The position numbers and the translations under genes are program-made. This document shows, in pieces, positions 16,967 through 25,450 of a stretch of 64,000 nucleotides of DNA. The stretch is taken from contig CBDCQY010000001.1 of the NCBI GenBank assembly GCA_965220855.1, positions 2,418,001 to 2,482,000 of the forward strand, written 5' to 3'. Below the pieces are notes generated by a model. It was not told where the DNA came from, searched no databases, and saw only the letters and a list, made by a program, of their open reading frames with translations. The stretch's first letter is position 1. Every line of letters begins with the position of its first letter. Origin of the DNA: Bin95 sp965220855. Lineage in GTDB: Bacteria > Pseudomonadota > Alphaproteobacteria > Bin95.

Positions 16967-19202
16967 GCGGAGTCTCCTTGTCCGCGCCGGCGCCGGGGGC
17001 CGGGCTCGGAGGCTGAGCATAGCCCGGCCGCGCCGCGGCCGCACGGATCGCCTGCCAGATGCGCCCGGGCGTGGCCGCGCCCTCGAAGGCGCTGACGCCG
17101 AGCGGCGCGAGCGCATCCAGGATGGCGTTGGTGACGGCCGGATAGGCCGCGATCGCGCCGGCCTCGCCGCAGCCCTTCACGCCGAGGGGGTTGGTCGTGC
17201 AGCGCGTGGGGTTGAAGGCCAGCTCGAAGGACGGCAGGTCGTCGGCGCGCGGCATGGCGTAATCCATGAAGGAGCCGGTGAGCGGCTGGCCGGTCTCGGG
17301 GTCGAACACCGCCTCTTCCAGCAGCGCCTGGCCCACCCCCTGGGCGATGGCGCCATGCGCCTGTCCGGCGACGATGGCGTCGTCGATATGCTCGCCGTAA
17401 TCGTCCACGGCGGCGTAGCGAGCGAGGCGGACGGCGCCGGTCTCCGGGTCGATCTCGACCTCGGCCAGATGCGACCCGTTGGGGAAGGTCATCCACTCGC
17501 GGGTCCAGCGATGATAGCTGTCGAGCGCGGCGTCCCCGGCGAGCGCGAACAGGTCGAGCGTCCGGTCCGTGCCGGCGACGCGGAAGACGCCCGCCGCATA
17601 GTCGATATCGTCCTCGGCGGCCTCCAGCCGCTCGGCAGCCAGCCGCCGGCCCTTGTCGAGCACCGCGATGCTCGCGCGGTGGATGGCGGTGCCCGCCATG
17701 TAGGTCGCGCGCGAACTGCCATGGCCGCCGCCCATGGCGATCAGGTCGGTGTCGCCCTGGACGAGATGGATGCGCTCGGCCGGCAGATCGAGGCAGCGCG
17801 CCACGATCTCGGGAAAGGTGGTCTCATGCCCCTGGCCGATATGCTGCGTGCCGGTCCGCAGTTCGACGCGCCCTTCCGCATGGAAGCGCAGCTCGACATT
17901 CTCCTCCGGCCAGCCGCCCGTGCCCTTGATGTGGCAGGCGAAGCCGAGGCCGCGCAGCAGCCCCCGCGCCTCGCTCTCGCGCCGCCGTTCGGCGAAACCC
18001 GCCGCCGCCGCCTCCGCGAGCGCGAAGCCTTCGGCGAAGGCGCCGCTATCGACCGTAAAGCCGAGCGCGTTGGTCATCGGCGGGGAAGCGGCGAAATTGC
18101 GCCGGCGCAGCGTCTCGCGCGGCAAGCCCGTCTCGGCCGCCGCCTTGTCGATCAGCCGCTCCATGATGTTGACCATTTCGGCGAAACCCGGCCCGCGCGT
18201 CACGCCCTCGGGCGGCGTGTGGCTGAGCGCCGCGCGGATATGCAGCGCCACCGCCGGAATGGCATAGACGCTGCCCGCCAGATGGACGAACTGCCCCGTC
18301 TGCACGCCGCCCGCCACATTGGCGAAGCAGGCTCCGGCATCGGCGGTGCTGGCGATGGCGAGCGCCAGGAAGCGGCCCTCCGCGTCCAACGCCAGCTCCG
18401 CGCTCGCCCGCTGGCCGCGCGACTGGTGGTCGCTCAGAAACACCTCGGAGCGGCTGGCCGTCCAGCGCACCGGACGCCCGAGGCGCCGCGCGGCCCAGAG
18501 CAGCAGCGCATATTCGGGATAGGCGAAATTCTTGGCCCCGAAGCCGCCGCCGACATCCGGGGCGACGAACCGCACCCGCTCCGGGGCGACGCCGAGACAA
18601 TCCGCCACCCGGTCGCGATTGTTGTGCAGGTTCTGGCTGGAGAGCTGCAGCGTGTAGCGCCCGCTCGCCGGGTCGTAGGACGCGGCCGCGCCGCGCGGCT
18701 CCATGGGATTGACGACGATGCGGTGATTGAGGAGCGCGATCTCCACCCGGTGCGCGGCTCCGGCCATGGCCGCCTCGACCGCCGCCGCGTCGCCCGTCCG
18801 CCAATCGAGGCAGAGCGCGCCCTCCTCCGGCTCCAGCGGCTCATAGTCGATGCTGACGGACTCGGCCGCGTCCAGCGCCGCCGCCGGCGTCTCCGCGACG
18901 ACGAACGCCACCGGCTCGCCCGCATAGCGGACCGCCTCCGCCGCCAGCAAGGGTTGCGGGAGGTAGTCGAAAGGCTCGCCCGTCTGCACATTCGCCACCT
19001 GGTAGGGGAGGAGCCCTTGTAGGTCGGCAATGTCGGCGGCGGTGAACGCCGTCACCCCCTCCCCCGCCCGGATCGAGCGGATGCGCGCATGGGCGTGCGG
19101 GCTGCGCACGAACGCGGCCCAGGCCGCGCCCGGAATGTCGATATCGTCGAGATAGCGGCCCCGCCCGGTGACGAAGCGGGCATCCTCGCGCCGTGGCGCC
19201 AC
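16959..19202 (-). CDS. Xanthine dehydrogenase-family molybdopterin-binding large subunit (CoxL-like)
   Basis: A 747-residue molybdenum hydroxylase large subunit. It opens with RREDARFVTGRGRYLDD, has PDVGGGFGAKN for molybdopterin, QHIGQGHETTFPEIVA, and the catalytic-Glu motif GVKGCGEAGAIAAYP near the C-terminus. The loop that carries AYRCSFR or AYRGAGR in other family members reads VTRGPGFAEM here, so it is not CO dehydrogenase. GTG 19202 is preceded by GGAGGGAGG. Enzymes of this family normally need separate FAD and 2Fe-2S subunits; none is encoded in the window. The neighbouring amidase and RidA genes suggest N-heterocycle or amide catabolism. Confidence 0.88.
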   Translation of the reverse strand: MAPRREDARFVTGRGRYLDDIDIPGAAWAAFVRSPHAHARIRSIRAGEGVTAFTAADIADLQGLLPYQVANVQTGEPFDYLPQPLLAAEAVRYAGEPVAFVVAETPAAALDAAESVSIDYEPLEPEEGALCLDWRTGDAAAVEAAMAGAAHRVEIALLNHRIVVNPMEPRGAAASYDPASGRYTLQLSSQNLHNNRDRVADCLGVAPERVRFVAPDVGGGFGAKNFAYPEYALLLWAARRLGRPVRWTASRSEVFLSDHQSRGQRASAELALDAEGRFLALAIASTADAGACFANVAGGVQTGQFVHLAGSVYAIPAVALHIRAALSHTPPEGVTRGPGFAEMVNIMERLIDKAAAETGLPRETLRRRNFAASPPMTNALGFTVDSGAFAEGFALAEAAAAGFAERRRESEARGLLRGLGFACHIKGTGGWPEENVELRFHAEGRVELRTGTQHIGQGHETTFPEIVARCLDLPAERIHLVQGDTDLIAMGGGHGSSRATYMAGTAIHRASIAVLDKGRRLAAERLEAAEDDIDYAAGVFRVAGTDRTLDLFALAGDAALDSYHRWTREWMTFPNGSHLAEVEIDPETGAVRLARYAAVDDYGEHIDDAIVAGQAHGAIAQGVGQALLEEAVFDPETGQPLTGSFMDYAMPRADDLPSFELAFNPTRCTTNPLGVKGCGEAGAIAAYPAVTNAILDALAPLGVSAFEGAATPGRIWQAIRAAAARPGYAQPPSPAPGAGADKETPHG

Positions 19203-19257
19203 GTGCCTCCCTCCTGCTTTGCGGCTATAGTAGCGAAATCGGGAGGAGGGAGTCCCC

Positions 19258-20655
19258 ATGGCCGAACTCTGGCAGCTGTCCGCCACCGAGGCGGTGGACC
19301 GGTTGATGTCGGGCGAAGTCTCGCCGCTGGACCTGGTGGAGGCCGCGGCGGCCCGGATCGAGGCGGTCGATGGCGCGGTCAATGCGCTGCCGCTGCACCG
19401 CTTCGAGCGGGCGCGCGACGACGCGAAGCGCCTCGGCAAGCTGGCCCCGGCCGAACGCGGACCGCTCGCCGGCCTGCCGATCGCCATCAAGGACCTGGTC
19501 GACGTCGAGGGCATGCGGACCACCTACGGCTGCCCGGTCTTCGCCGACAATGTGGCGACGAAATCGGACCCGCTGGTGTCGCGGCTGGAAGCGCGGGGCG
19601 GCGTCGTGGTCGCCAAGTCGAACACGCCGGAACTCGGCATGATGCCGATCACCACCAACCGCGTCTTCGGCCACACGCGCAATCCGTGGAATCTGGGCAC
19701 GACGCCCGGCGGCTCCTCCGGCGGCGCGTCGGCCGCGCTCGCAGCCGGCGAGGTCTGGCTGGCGCACGGTTCGGACATCGGCGGCAGCCTGCGCATTCCG
19801 GCCGCCTTCGCCGGCGTCTGCGGCCTGCGGCCCAGCCCCGGCCGCGTGCCGCGCGCCCATTCCCGGCGCTGCTTCAACCCGATGTCGGTGCAGGGGCCGA
19901 TGGCGCGCACGGTGGAGGACATCGCGCTGTTCCTCGACGCCATGGCCGGCCATCTGCCGAGCGACCCGCTGAGCCTGCCCGACCCGGCCGCGTCCTTCCG
20001 CAAGGCCGGCCGCCCGCCGGCGCGCATCGGCTATGTGGCCGATATCGGCCTCGGCGGCCTCGATCCCGAAGTGGCGGCGCTGGTGGAAGGCGCGCTCGCG
20101 CGCATCGACATTCCGGTGGAGCCGCTGGCGCTCGATTTCGGCGACATGCCGCGCCTCTTCTCGATCATGATCGGGCAGAACATGCTGGTCGAGCGCGGCG
20201 AGTTCATCGCCGAGAACCGGGACAAGCTGGAAACCGTGCTCGGCCAGGTGCTGGACAATGCGCTCAAGTTCACCGCCGAGGACTTCGTCTGGGCGGAGCG
20301 CGAGCGCGCCGACATGTTCCAGCGCCTTTCCCGCGCCTTCGAGCAGGTGGATGTGATCGTCATGCCGACCGTCTCCTGCCCGGCCTTTTCGGTCGAGGAG
20401 CGCGGGCCGCGCACCGACGAGTGGTCCGGCGGCGACGGCCTGCCGCCCTGGTTCCAGCAATGCTGGGGCACGGTGCTGACCGCCTGCCCGATCCTCGCCA
20501 TTCCCGCCGGCCTGACGGCGAGCGGGATGCCGGTCGGCCTGCAGATCGTCGCGCCGTCGCGCCGCGAGGATATGGCGCTCGACGCCGGGCGCGCCATCGA
20601 GGCCGCGATCGGCCCGCTGCCCGCCATCGATCCCCGTCCGGCGCGCGACGCCTGA
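19258..20655 (+). CDS. Amidase (amidase signature family)
   Basis: A 465-residue amidase. The triad is complete: Lys in PIAIKDLVD, cis-Ser in GGSSGGASAALAAG, nucleophilic Ser in DIGGSLRIPA. Late motifs AIPAGLTASGMPVGLQIV are standard. ATG 19258 follows GGGAGGAGGGAG closely. It diverges from the molybdenum hydroxylase across 55 bp and is followed 32 bp later by a RidA gene. This arrangement suggests release of ammonia or an amine from a cyclic or linear amide. It could be an indole-acetamide- or aryl-amidase-type enzyme, but specificity cannot be assigned. Confidence 0.92.
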   Translation: MAELWQLSATEAVDRLMSGEVSPLDLVEAAAARIEAVDGAVNALPLHRFERARDDAKRLGKLAPAERGPLAGLPIAIKDLVDVEGMRTTYGCPVFADNVATKSDPLVSRLEARGGVVVAKSNTPELGMMPITTNRVFGHTRNPWNLGTTPGGSSGGASAALAAGEVWLAHGSDIGGSLRIPAAFAGVCGLRPSPGRVPRAHSRRCFNPMSVQGPMARTVEDIALFLDAMAGHLPSDPLSLPDPAASFRKAGRPPARIGYVADIGLGGLDPEVAALVEGALARIDIPVEPLALDFGDMPRLFSIMIGQNMLVERGEFIAENRDKLETVLGQVLDNALKFTAEDFVWAERERADMFQRLSRAFEQVDVIVMPTVSCPAFSVEERGPRTDEWSGGDGLPPWFQQCWGTVLTACPILAIPAGLTASGMPVGLQIVAPSRREDMALDAGRAIEAAIGPLPAIDPRPARDA

Positions 20656-20687
20656 TCCCTTCCCCACCCTTCGCGGAGGCTCCGCCC

Positions 20688-21152
20688 ATGGCCGGAACCA
20701 TCGACAAACGCCTTGCCGAACTCGGCGTCACCCTGCCCGACGCGCCGATGCCGGTGGCCAACTACGTCCCCTGGGCGCTCAGCGGCAATCTGCTGTTCGT
20801 GGCCGGACAGGTCTCGGGCAACAATCAGGGGCTGCACAAGGGCCGGCTCGGCGACGATCTGGCGCTCGAGGACGGGGTGGCGGCGGCCCGGGCCTGCGCG
20901 CTCAATCTGGTCGCCCAGGCGAAAGCCGGTTGCGGCGGCGATCTCGACCGTGTGGCGCGGGTCGTCAAGCTCGGCGGTTTCGTCGCCTGCACGCCGGACT
21001 TCCTCCAGCATCCGCAGGTGGTCAACGGCGCCTCGGACCTGATCGTCGAGATTTTCGGCGAGAAGGGCCGCCACGCCCGGTTTGCGGTCGGGGTCCCTTC
21101 CCTGCCGCAGGGCTTCGCGGTCGAGGTGGACGCCGTCTTCGAGATCGCCTGA
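20688..21152 (+). CDS. RidA family protein (YjgF/YER057c/UK114)
   Basis: A 154-residue RidA-type protein of the longer subgroup (FVAGQVSGNN, RVVKLGGFVACTPDF, VVNGASDLIVEIFGEKGRHARFA). The residue corresponding to the catalytic Arg that stabilises enamine/imine intermediates in true RidA lies in HARFAVG. These cytosolic trimers hydrolyse reactive 2-aminoacrylate-type imines; many operon-borne members serve specific catabolic pathways. It follows the amidase closely, fitting a role in clearing an imine made during amide or amine breakdown. Confidence 0.88.
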   Translation: MAGTIDKRLAELGVTLPDAPMPVANYVPWALSGNLLFVAGQVSGNNQGLHKGRLGDDLALEDGVAAARACALNLVAQAKAGCGGDLDRVARVVKLGGFVACTPDFLQHPQVVNGASDLIVEIFGEKGRHARFAVGVPSLPQGFAVEVDAVFEIA

Positions 21153-21159
21153 CCCGCCG

Positions 21160-22320
21160 ATGCCCGACGGCAAGCAGCCGATCGCCGTTCATATCCTGCC
21201 GGAGATCGACGCGGTTCCGGCGGCCGACTGGGACGCCTGCGCCGGCGGCGACAATCCCTTCGTCTCGCACGCCTTCCTGAAGGCGCTGGAGGATGGCGGC
21301 GCCGTCGGGGCCGACACCGGCTGGCTGCCGCAACATCTGGTCGTGCATGACGAGCAGGACCGGGTCGTCGGCGCAGCGCCCTTCTATGTGCGCGCCGACA
21401 GCTACGGCGAATATGTGTTCGACCATGGCTGGGCGCACGCCTATGAGCGCGCCGGCGGGCGCTACTATCCGAAGCTGCTTTCCGCCGCGCCCTTCTCGCC
21501 GGTGCCGGGTCCGCGCCTGCTCGCGCGGCCGGGCGCTTTCGCCGAGCAGGCGCGCGCGGCGCTCGCGGCCGCGATGCTGGAGGTGGCGCGGCGCGGCGAC
21601 TTCTCCTCCGTGCATGTCAACTTCCTGCCGAAGGAGGAGTGGGACTATCTCGGCGAATGCGGCTTCCTGAAGCGCCTCGGCCAGCAATATCACTGGCGCA
21701 ACGACGGCTATCGGGATTTCGACGATTTCCTGGCCGCGCTCAATTCGCGCAAGCGCAAGACCATCCGCAAGGAGCGCCAGAAGCTGCGGGAATGGGGGCT
21801 GACCTTCGAGGCGCTGACCGGCGACGCGCTCCAGGAAAGCCACTGGGAGACCTTCTACCGCTTCTACCGCAACACGGTGGACCGCAAATGGGGCGCGGCC
21901 TATCTCACGCGCGACTTCTTCTTCCGCCTGCATGAGACCATGGCGGACAGGGTAGTGCTGATCCTCGGCCGGCAGGAGGGGCGGGACGTCTGCGGCGCGC
22001 TCAACCTGGTGGGGCGGGATACGCTCTACGGGCGCAACTGGGGCTGCGACACGCGCTTCCGCTTCCTGCATTTCGAGGCCTGCTACTACCAGGCGATCGA
22101 CTACGCCATCCGCGAGGGCCTCGAGCGCGTGGAGGCCGGCGCGCAGGGCCAGCACAAGATCATGCGCGGCTACACGCCGGTCGAGACCTACAGCGCGCAC
22201 TGGATCGCCGACCCCAATTTCCGCCGCGCCGTCGCCGACTATCTCCGGCGCGAACGCGAGGCCGTCGGCGAGGAAATCGAGTTCCTCGCTGACTTTACGC
22301 CGTTTCGGAAGGCGAATTAG
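21160..22320 (+). CDS. GNAT/FemAB-like N-acyltransferase (DUF482/COG3146)
   Basis: A 386-residue protein of the COG3146 (DUF482) family, predicted to be a peptidogalycan-biosynthesis-like acyltransferase with two GNAT-like folds. Typical stretches are NPFVSHAFLKALE near residue 35, SVHVNFLP, SRKRKTIRKERQK, and GAQGQHKIMRGYTPVETYS late in the chain. The family is common in proteobacteria but its reaction is not established. The gene begins 8 nt after the RidA stop, so it may be co-transcribed. Its TAG overlaps the valS stop (TTAG at 22317-22320). Confidence 0.85.
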   Translation: MPDGKQPIAVHILPEIDAVPAADWDACAGGDNPFVSHAFLKALEDGGAVGADTGWLPQHLVVHDEQDRVVGAAPFYVRADSYGEYVFDHGWAHAYERAGGRYYPKLLSAAPFSPVPGPRLLARPGAFAEQARAALAAAMLEVARRGDFSSVHVNFLPKEEWDYLGECGFLKRLGQQYHWRNDGYRDFDDFLAALNSRKRKTIRKERQKLREWGLTFEALTGDALQESHWETFYRFYRNTVDRKWGAAYLTRDFFFRLHETMADRVVLILGRQEGRDVCGALNLVGRDTLYGRNWGCDTRFRFLHFEACYYQAIDYAIREGLERVEAGAQGQHKIMRGYTPVETYSAHWIADPNFRRAVADYLRREREAVGEEIEFLADFTPFRKAN

Positions 22321-24956
22321 CCGGGCGGACCCTGCTGGCCGAGGCGGGCGAGCGCGCCTTCGAGCGCGGCTTGGCGGCTGGCGAGTTCGCTGCGCTGCTC
22401 GCGCTGGTCCTCGACCACCTCGGCCGGAGCGCGGGTCAGGAAGCCCCGATTGGCGAGCTTGCCGTCGATGCCGGAGATGCGCCCGGCGATCTTGCGGATC
22501 TCGCGGTCGAGCCGCTGGCGCTCCTGCTCGAAATCGATCACATCGGCGAGCTTGAGCGCGACCGACGCGCCCGGCAGGGCGACCTCGACCGCGTCCGCCG
22601 GCGCCGGGCCGGGCTCGAGCCGCTCCAGGCGCGCCAGACGCAGGATCTGCGGCGCATTGCGGGCCACGCGGCCGGCGGCCTCGCCGTCCGCGCCCACCAG
22701 CACAGCGTCGATGCGCGCGGCCGGCGGCACGTTCAGCTCCGCCCGCGCCCGACGAACCTCGGAGATCAACCGGATGGTCCAGTCCATCTCGCCCGAGCTT
22801 TCCCCGGCCTCGTCCTCGGGCCAGGCCGCCCGGATCAGCCCGCCCTCGACCAGGCCGAGCGTCTCGTTCAGCTCCTCCGTGACGAAGGGCATGACCGGGT
22901 GCAGCATCCGCAACACGCGGTCCAGCGTCCAGGCGGCCGTCGCCCGCGTCTCTCGGGCTTCCGGCCCGCCATCGGCGAAGACGGGCTTCGCGAACTCGAT
23001 GAACCAGTCGCAGAATTCGCCCCAGACGAAGCGGTAGAGGCTCTCCGCCACCTCGTTGAAGCGGTAGGCGTCCATCGCCGCCTCCACCTGCCGGCGGGTC
23101 TCCACCGCCCGGGCCACGATCCAGCGGTTGAGCGTGCTCTCCACCCGGCGGGGGTCGAAATCCGCCACCGGCGCGCAGCCGTTCATCTCGCAGAAGCGCG
23201 CGGCGTTCCACAGCTTGGTGGTGAAGTTGCGATAGCCGGCGACCCGGCTCTCGGCCAGCTTGACGTCGCGTCCGGGCGCGGCCAGCGCCGCGAGCGTGAA
23301 GCGCAACGCGTCCGCGCCATAGCTGCTGCACATGTCGAGCGGGTCGATGATATTGCCCTTCGACTTGGACATCTTGGCGCCCTGCTGGTCGCGCACCAGG
23401 GCGTGGATATAAACGGTGCGAAACGGCGTCTCGCCCATGAAATGCAGGCCCATCATCATCATCCGGGCGACCCAGAAGAAGATGATGTCGAAGCCGGTCA
23501 CCAGCACATCGCCCGGATAGTAGCGCGCGAGCTCCGGCGTCTTCTCCGGCCAGCCCAACGTCGAGAACGGCCAGAGCGCGGAGGAGAACCAGGTGTCGAG
23601 CACGTCGGGGTCGCGCTCCAGGACCGCATCCTTGCCGAAGCGCGCCTCGGCCTCCGCCCGCGCCTCGGCCTCCGTCTCGGCGACGAACACCGACCCCTCC
23701 GGGCCGTACCAGGCGGGAATGCGATGGCCCCACCAGAGCTGGCGCGAGATGCACCAGGGCTGGATGTTGCGCATCCATTCGAAATAGGTCTTGGCCCAGT
23801 TTTCCGGCACGAAGCGGGTGCGCCCGCTCTCCACCGCCTCGATCGCCGGGCGCGCCAGGGTTTCGGCGTCGGCGTACCATTGCTCGGTCAGGTAAGGCTC
23901 GATCGGCACGCCGCCGCGGTCGCCGAACGGCACCGTGTGGCGGTGGCGCTCGACCCGCTCCAGCAGGCCGGCCGCCTCCAGGTCGGCCACCACCCGCTCG
24001 CGGGCCGCGAACCGGTCGAGGCCGCGATAGGCCTCCGGCGCGGCGTCGTTCAGATGCGCGGTCCGGTCGAGCACATTCACGACCTCGAGATCGTGCCGGC
24101 GCCCGACCTCGAAATCGTTGAAATCGTGCGCAGGCGTGATCTTGACCGCGCCCGAACCCTGTTCCGGGTCGGCATGGGCGTCGGCGACGATCGGCAGGCG
24201 GCGGCCGACCAGCGGCAGCACGCAATGGCGCCCGATCAGATGGCGGTAGCGCGGGTCGTCCGGGTGCACGGCGACGCCGGTGTCGCCCAGCATGGTCTCG
24301 GGCCGGGTGGTCGCGACCGTCAGGCTCTCGCCCTCCTCGCCCTCGACCGGATAGCGGATATACCAGAGATGGCCATCGACCTCGGTCGCCTGCACTTCGA
24401 GGTCGGAGATCGCCGTCTCCAGCGCCGGGTCCCAGTTCACCAGGCGCTGATCCTTGTAGATCAGCCCCTCGCGATAGAGCTGCACGAACACCTTGACGAC
24501 GGCCGCCGACAGCCCCTCATCCATGGTGAAGCGCTCGCGCTCCCAATCCGCCGAGGCGCCGAGCGAACGCAGCTGCCGGGTGATCTCGCCGCCCGACTGC
24601 GCCTTCCACTCCCAGACCCGCTCCACGAAGCGCTCGCGCCCGAGATCGGCGCGCTTCAGCCCCTCCTCGTCCAGCTGGCGCTCGACCACCATCTGCGTGG
24701 CGATGCCGGCATGGTCGGTGCCCGGCTGCCAGAGCGCGTCGCGGCCGCGCATGCGGTAATAGCGGATCAGGATGTCCTGCAGGGTGAAGGTCAGGCCGTG
24801 GCCCATATGCAGGCTGCCGGTGACATTGGGCGGCGGCATCATGATGGTGTAGGGGTCGGCGGCGGCGCCGGCGTCGGCCGCGAAGGCGCCGGAGCGCTCC
24901 CACATGGCGTAGCGGCGCGCCTCCACCCGTTCGGGACGGTAGGTCTTCTCCAGCAT
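22317..24956 (-). CDS. valS: Valyl-tRNA synthetase
   Basis: An 879-residue class I synthetase that charges tRNA-Val. Motifs in order: PPPNVTGSLHMGHGL (HIGH type), QPGTDHAGIATQ, the CP1 editing domain (TTRPETMLGDTGVAVHP, TPAHDFNDFEVG), the KMSKS loop GAKMSKSKGN, an anticodon-binding helical region, and the C-terminal coiled-coil arm (from about residue 815, rich in Arg/Glu) that binds the tRNA elbow. Length is normal. ATG 24956 begins at the family-typical MLEKTYRPE. It lies 44 bp downstream of the PopZ-like gene, an arrangement seen in other alphaproteobacteria. Confidence 0.98.
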   Translation of the reverse strand: MLEKTYRPERVEARRYAMWERSGAFAADAGAAADPYTIMMPPPNVTGSLHMGHGLTFTLQDILIRYYRMRGRDALWQPGTDHAGIATQMVVERQLDEEGLKRADLGRERFVERVWEWKAQSGGEITRQLRSLGASADWERERFTMDEGLSAAVVKVFVQLYREGLIYKDQRLVNWDPALETAISDLEVQATEVDGHLWYIRYPVEGEEGESLTVATTRPETMLGDTGVAVHPDDPRYRHLIGRHCVLPLVGRRLPIVADAHADPEQGSGAVKITPAHDFNDFEVGRRHDLEVVNVLDRTAHLNDAAPEAYRGLDRFAARERVVADLEAAGLLERVERHRHTVPFGDRGGVPIEPYLTEQWYADAETLARPAIEAVESGRTRFVPENWAKTYFEWMRNIQPWCISRQLWWGHRIPAWYGPEGSVFVAETEAEARAEAEARFGKDAVLERDPDVLDTWFSSALWPFSTLGWPEKTPELARYYPGDVLVTGFDIIFFWVARMMMMGLHFMGETPFRTVYIHALVRDQQGAKMSKSKGNIIDPLDMCSSYGADALRFTLAALAAPGRDVKLAESRVAGYRNFTTKLWNAARFCEMNGCAPVADFDPRRVESTLNRWIVARAVETRRQVEAAMDAYRFNEVAESLYRFVWGEFCDWFIEFAKPVFADGGPEARETRATAAWTLDRVLRMLHPVMPFVTEELNETLGLVEGGLIRAAWPEDEAGESSGEMDWTIRLISEVRRARAELNVPPAARIDAVLVGADGEAAGRVARNAPQILRLARLERLEPGPAPADAVEVALPGASVALKLADVIDFEQERQRLDREIRKIAGRISGIDGKLANRGFLTRAPAEVVEDQREQRSELASRQAALEGALARLGQQGPPG

Positions 24957-25000
24957 GGTCGTCTGTCCGCTAGTCGAAAGGATCGGAAAGGAAGGGCGCG

Positions 25001-25450
25001 TCAGCGTCGGGGGAGCCGCGCCAGATGCTCGATCTCCTGGCGGACCAGGCGCTCGACGATATCGGGCAGATGCGCGTCGAGCCACTCCTGCAGCATCGGC
25101 TTCAGCATCTCGCGCACCATATCCTCGACCGTGACGCCGCCTTCCTGGACGGGCAGCCGCCTGGCGGCGACCTCGGTTTCCTCGACGGCGCCGGCGAGCC
25201 CGTCGAAGGCCCCTGCGACCGCCGCCGCGACCGAGGTCGAAAGCAGTTCGCGAGCCCGGGACTCTTCGTCGCTCTCCTCGGCCGGGACTTCATCGACGAG
25301 TTCGAGCACATCGTCCTCGGCGTCCTCGCCCCGCCGCGCGGGGTCCGCGCTCCGGCTTTCTTCCGACACCGCCTTGCCGATGGTCGCCATGATTTCCTCC
25401 ATCGTCCGACCGTCCGTCGTCCCGCCTGCGCCGGGGGTGGTGGCGCTCAA
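25001..25450 (-). CDS. popZ: PopZ-like polar organizing protein (DUF2497)
   Basis: A 149-residue acidic protein with the two ends typical of PopZ: an N-terminal helix MEEIMATIGKAVSEE (compare MEEILASIRRIISED in Caulobacter) and a C-terminal oligomerisation region TVEDMVREMLKPMLQEWLD with LPDIVERLVRQEI. The middle is Glu/Asp-rich, apparently disordered, and much shorter in proline-rich linker than in Caulobacter. PopZ forms a polar matrix that anchors ParB-bound centromeres. I chose TTG 25450, which overlaps the tolC stop as TTGA and has GGGGAG 8 nt upstream; ATG 25402 is the alternative start. Confidence 0.85.
   Translation of the reverse strand: MSATTPGAGGTTDGRTMEEIMATIGKAVSEESRSADPARRGEDAEDDVLELVDEVPAEESDEESRARELLSTSVAAAVAGAFDGLAGAVEETEVAARRLPVQEGGVTVEDMVREMLKPMLQEWLDAHLPDIVERLVRQEIEHLARLPRR

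Noticed and set aside
19226..19231. TATAGT before the second amidase gene
   Set aside because: It looks like a -10 box, but no -35-like sequence lies 16-18 nt upstream, so a promoter here is unsupported.
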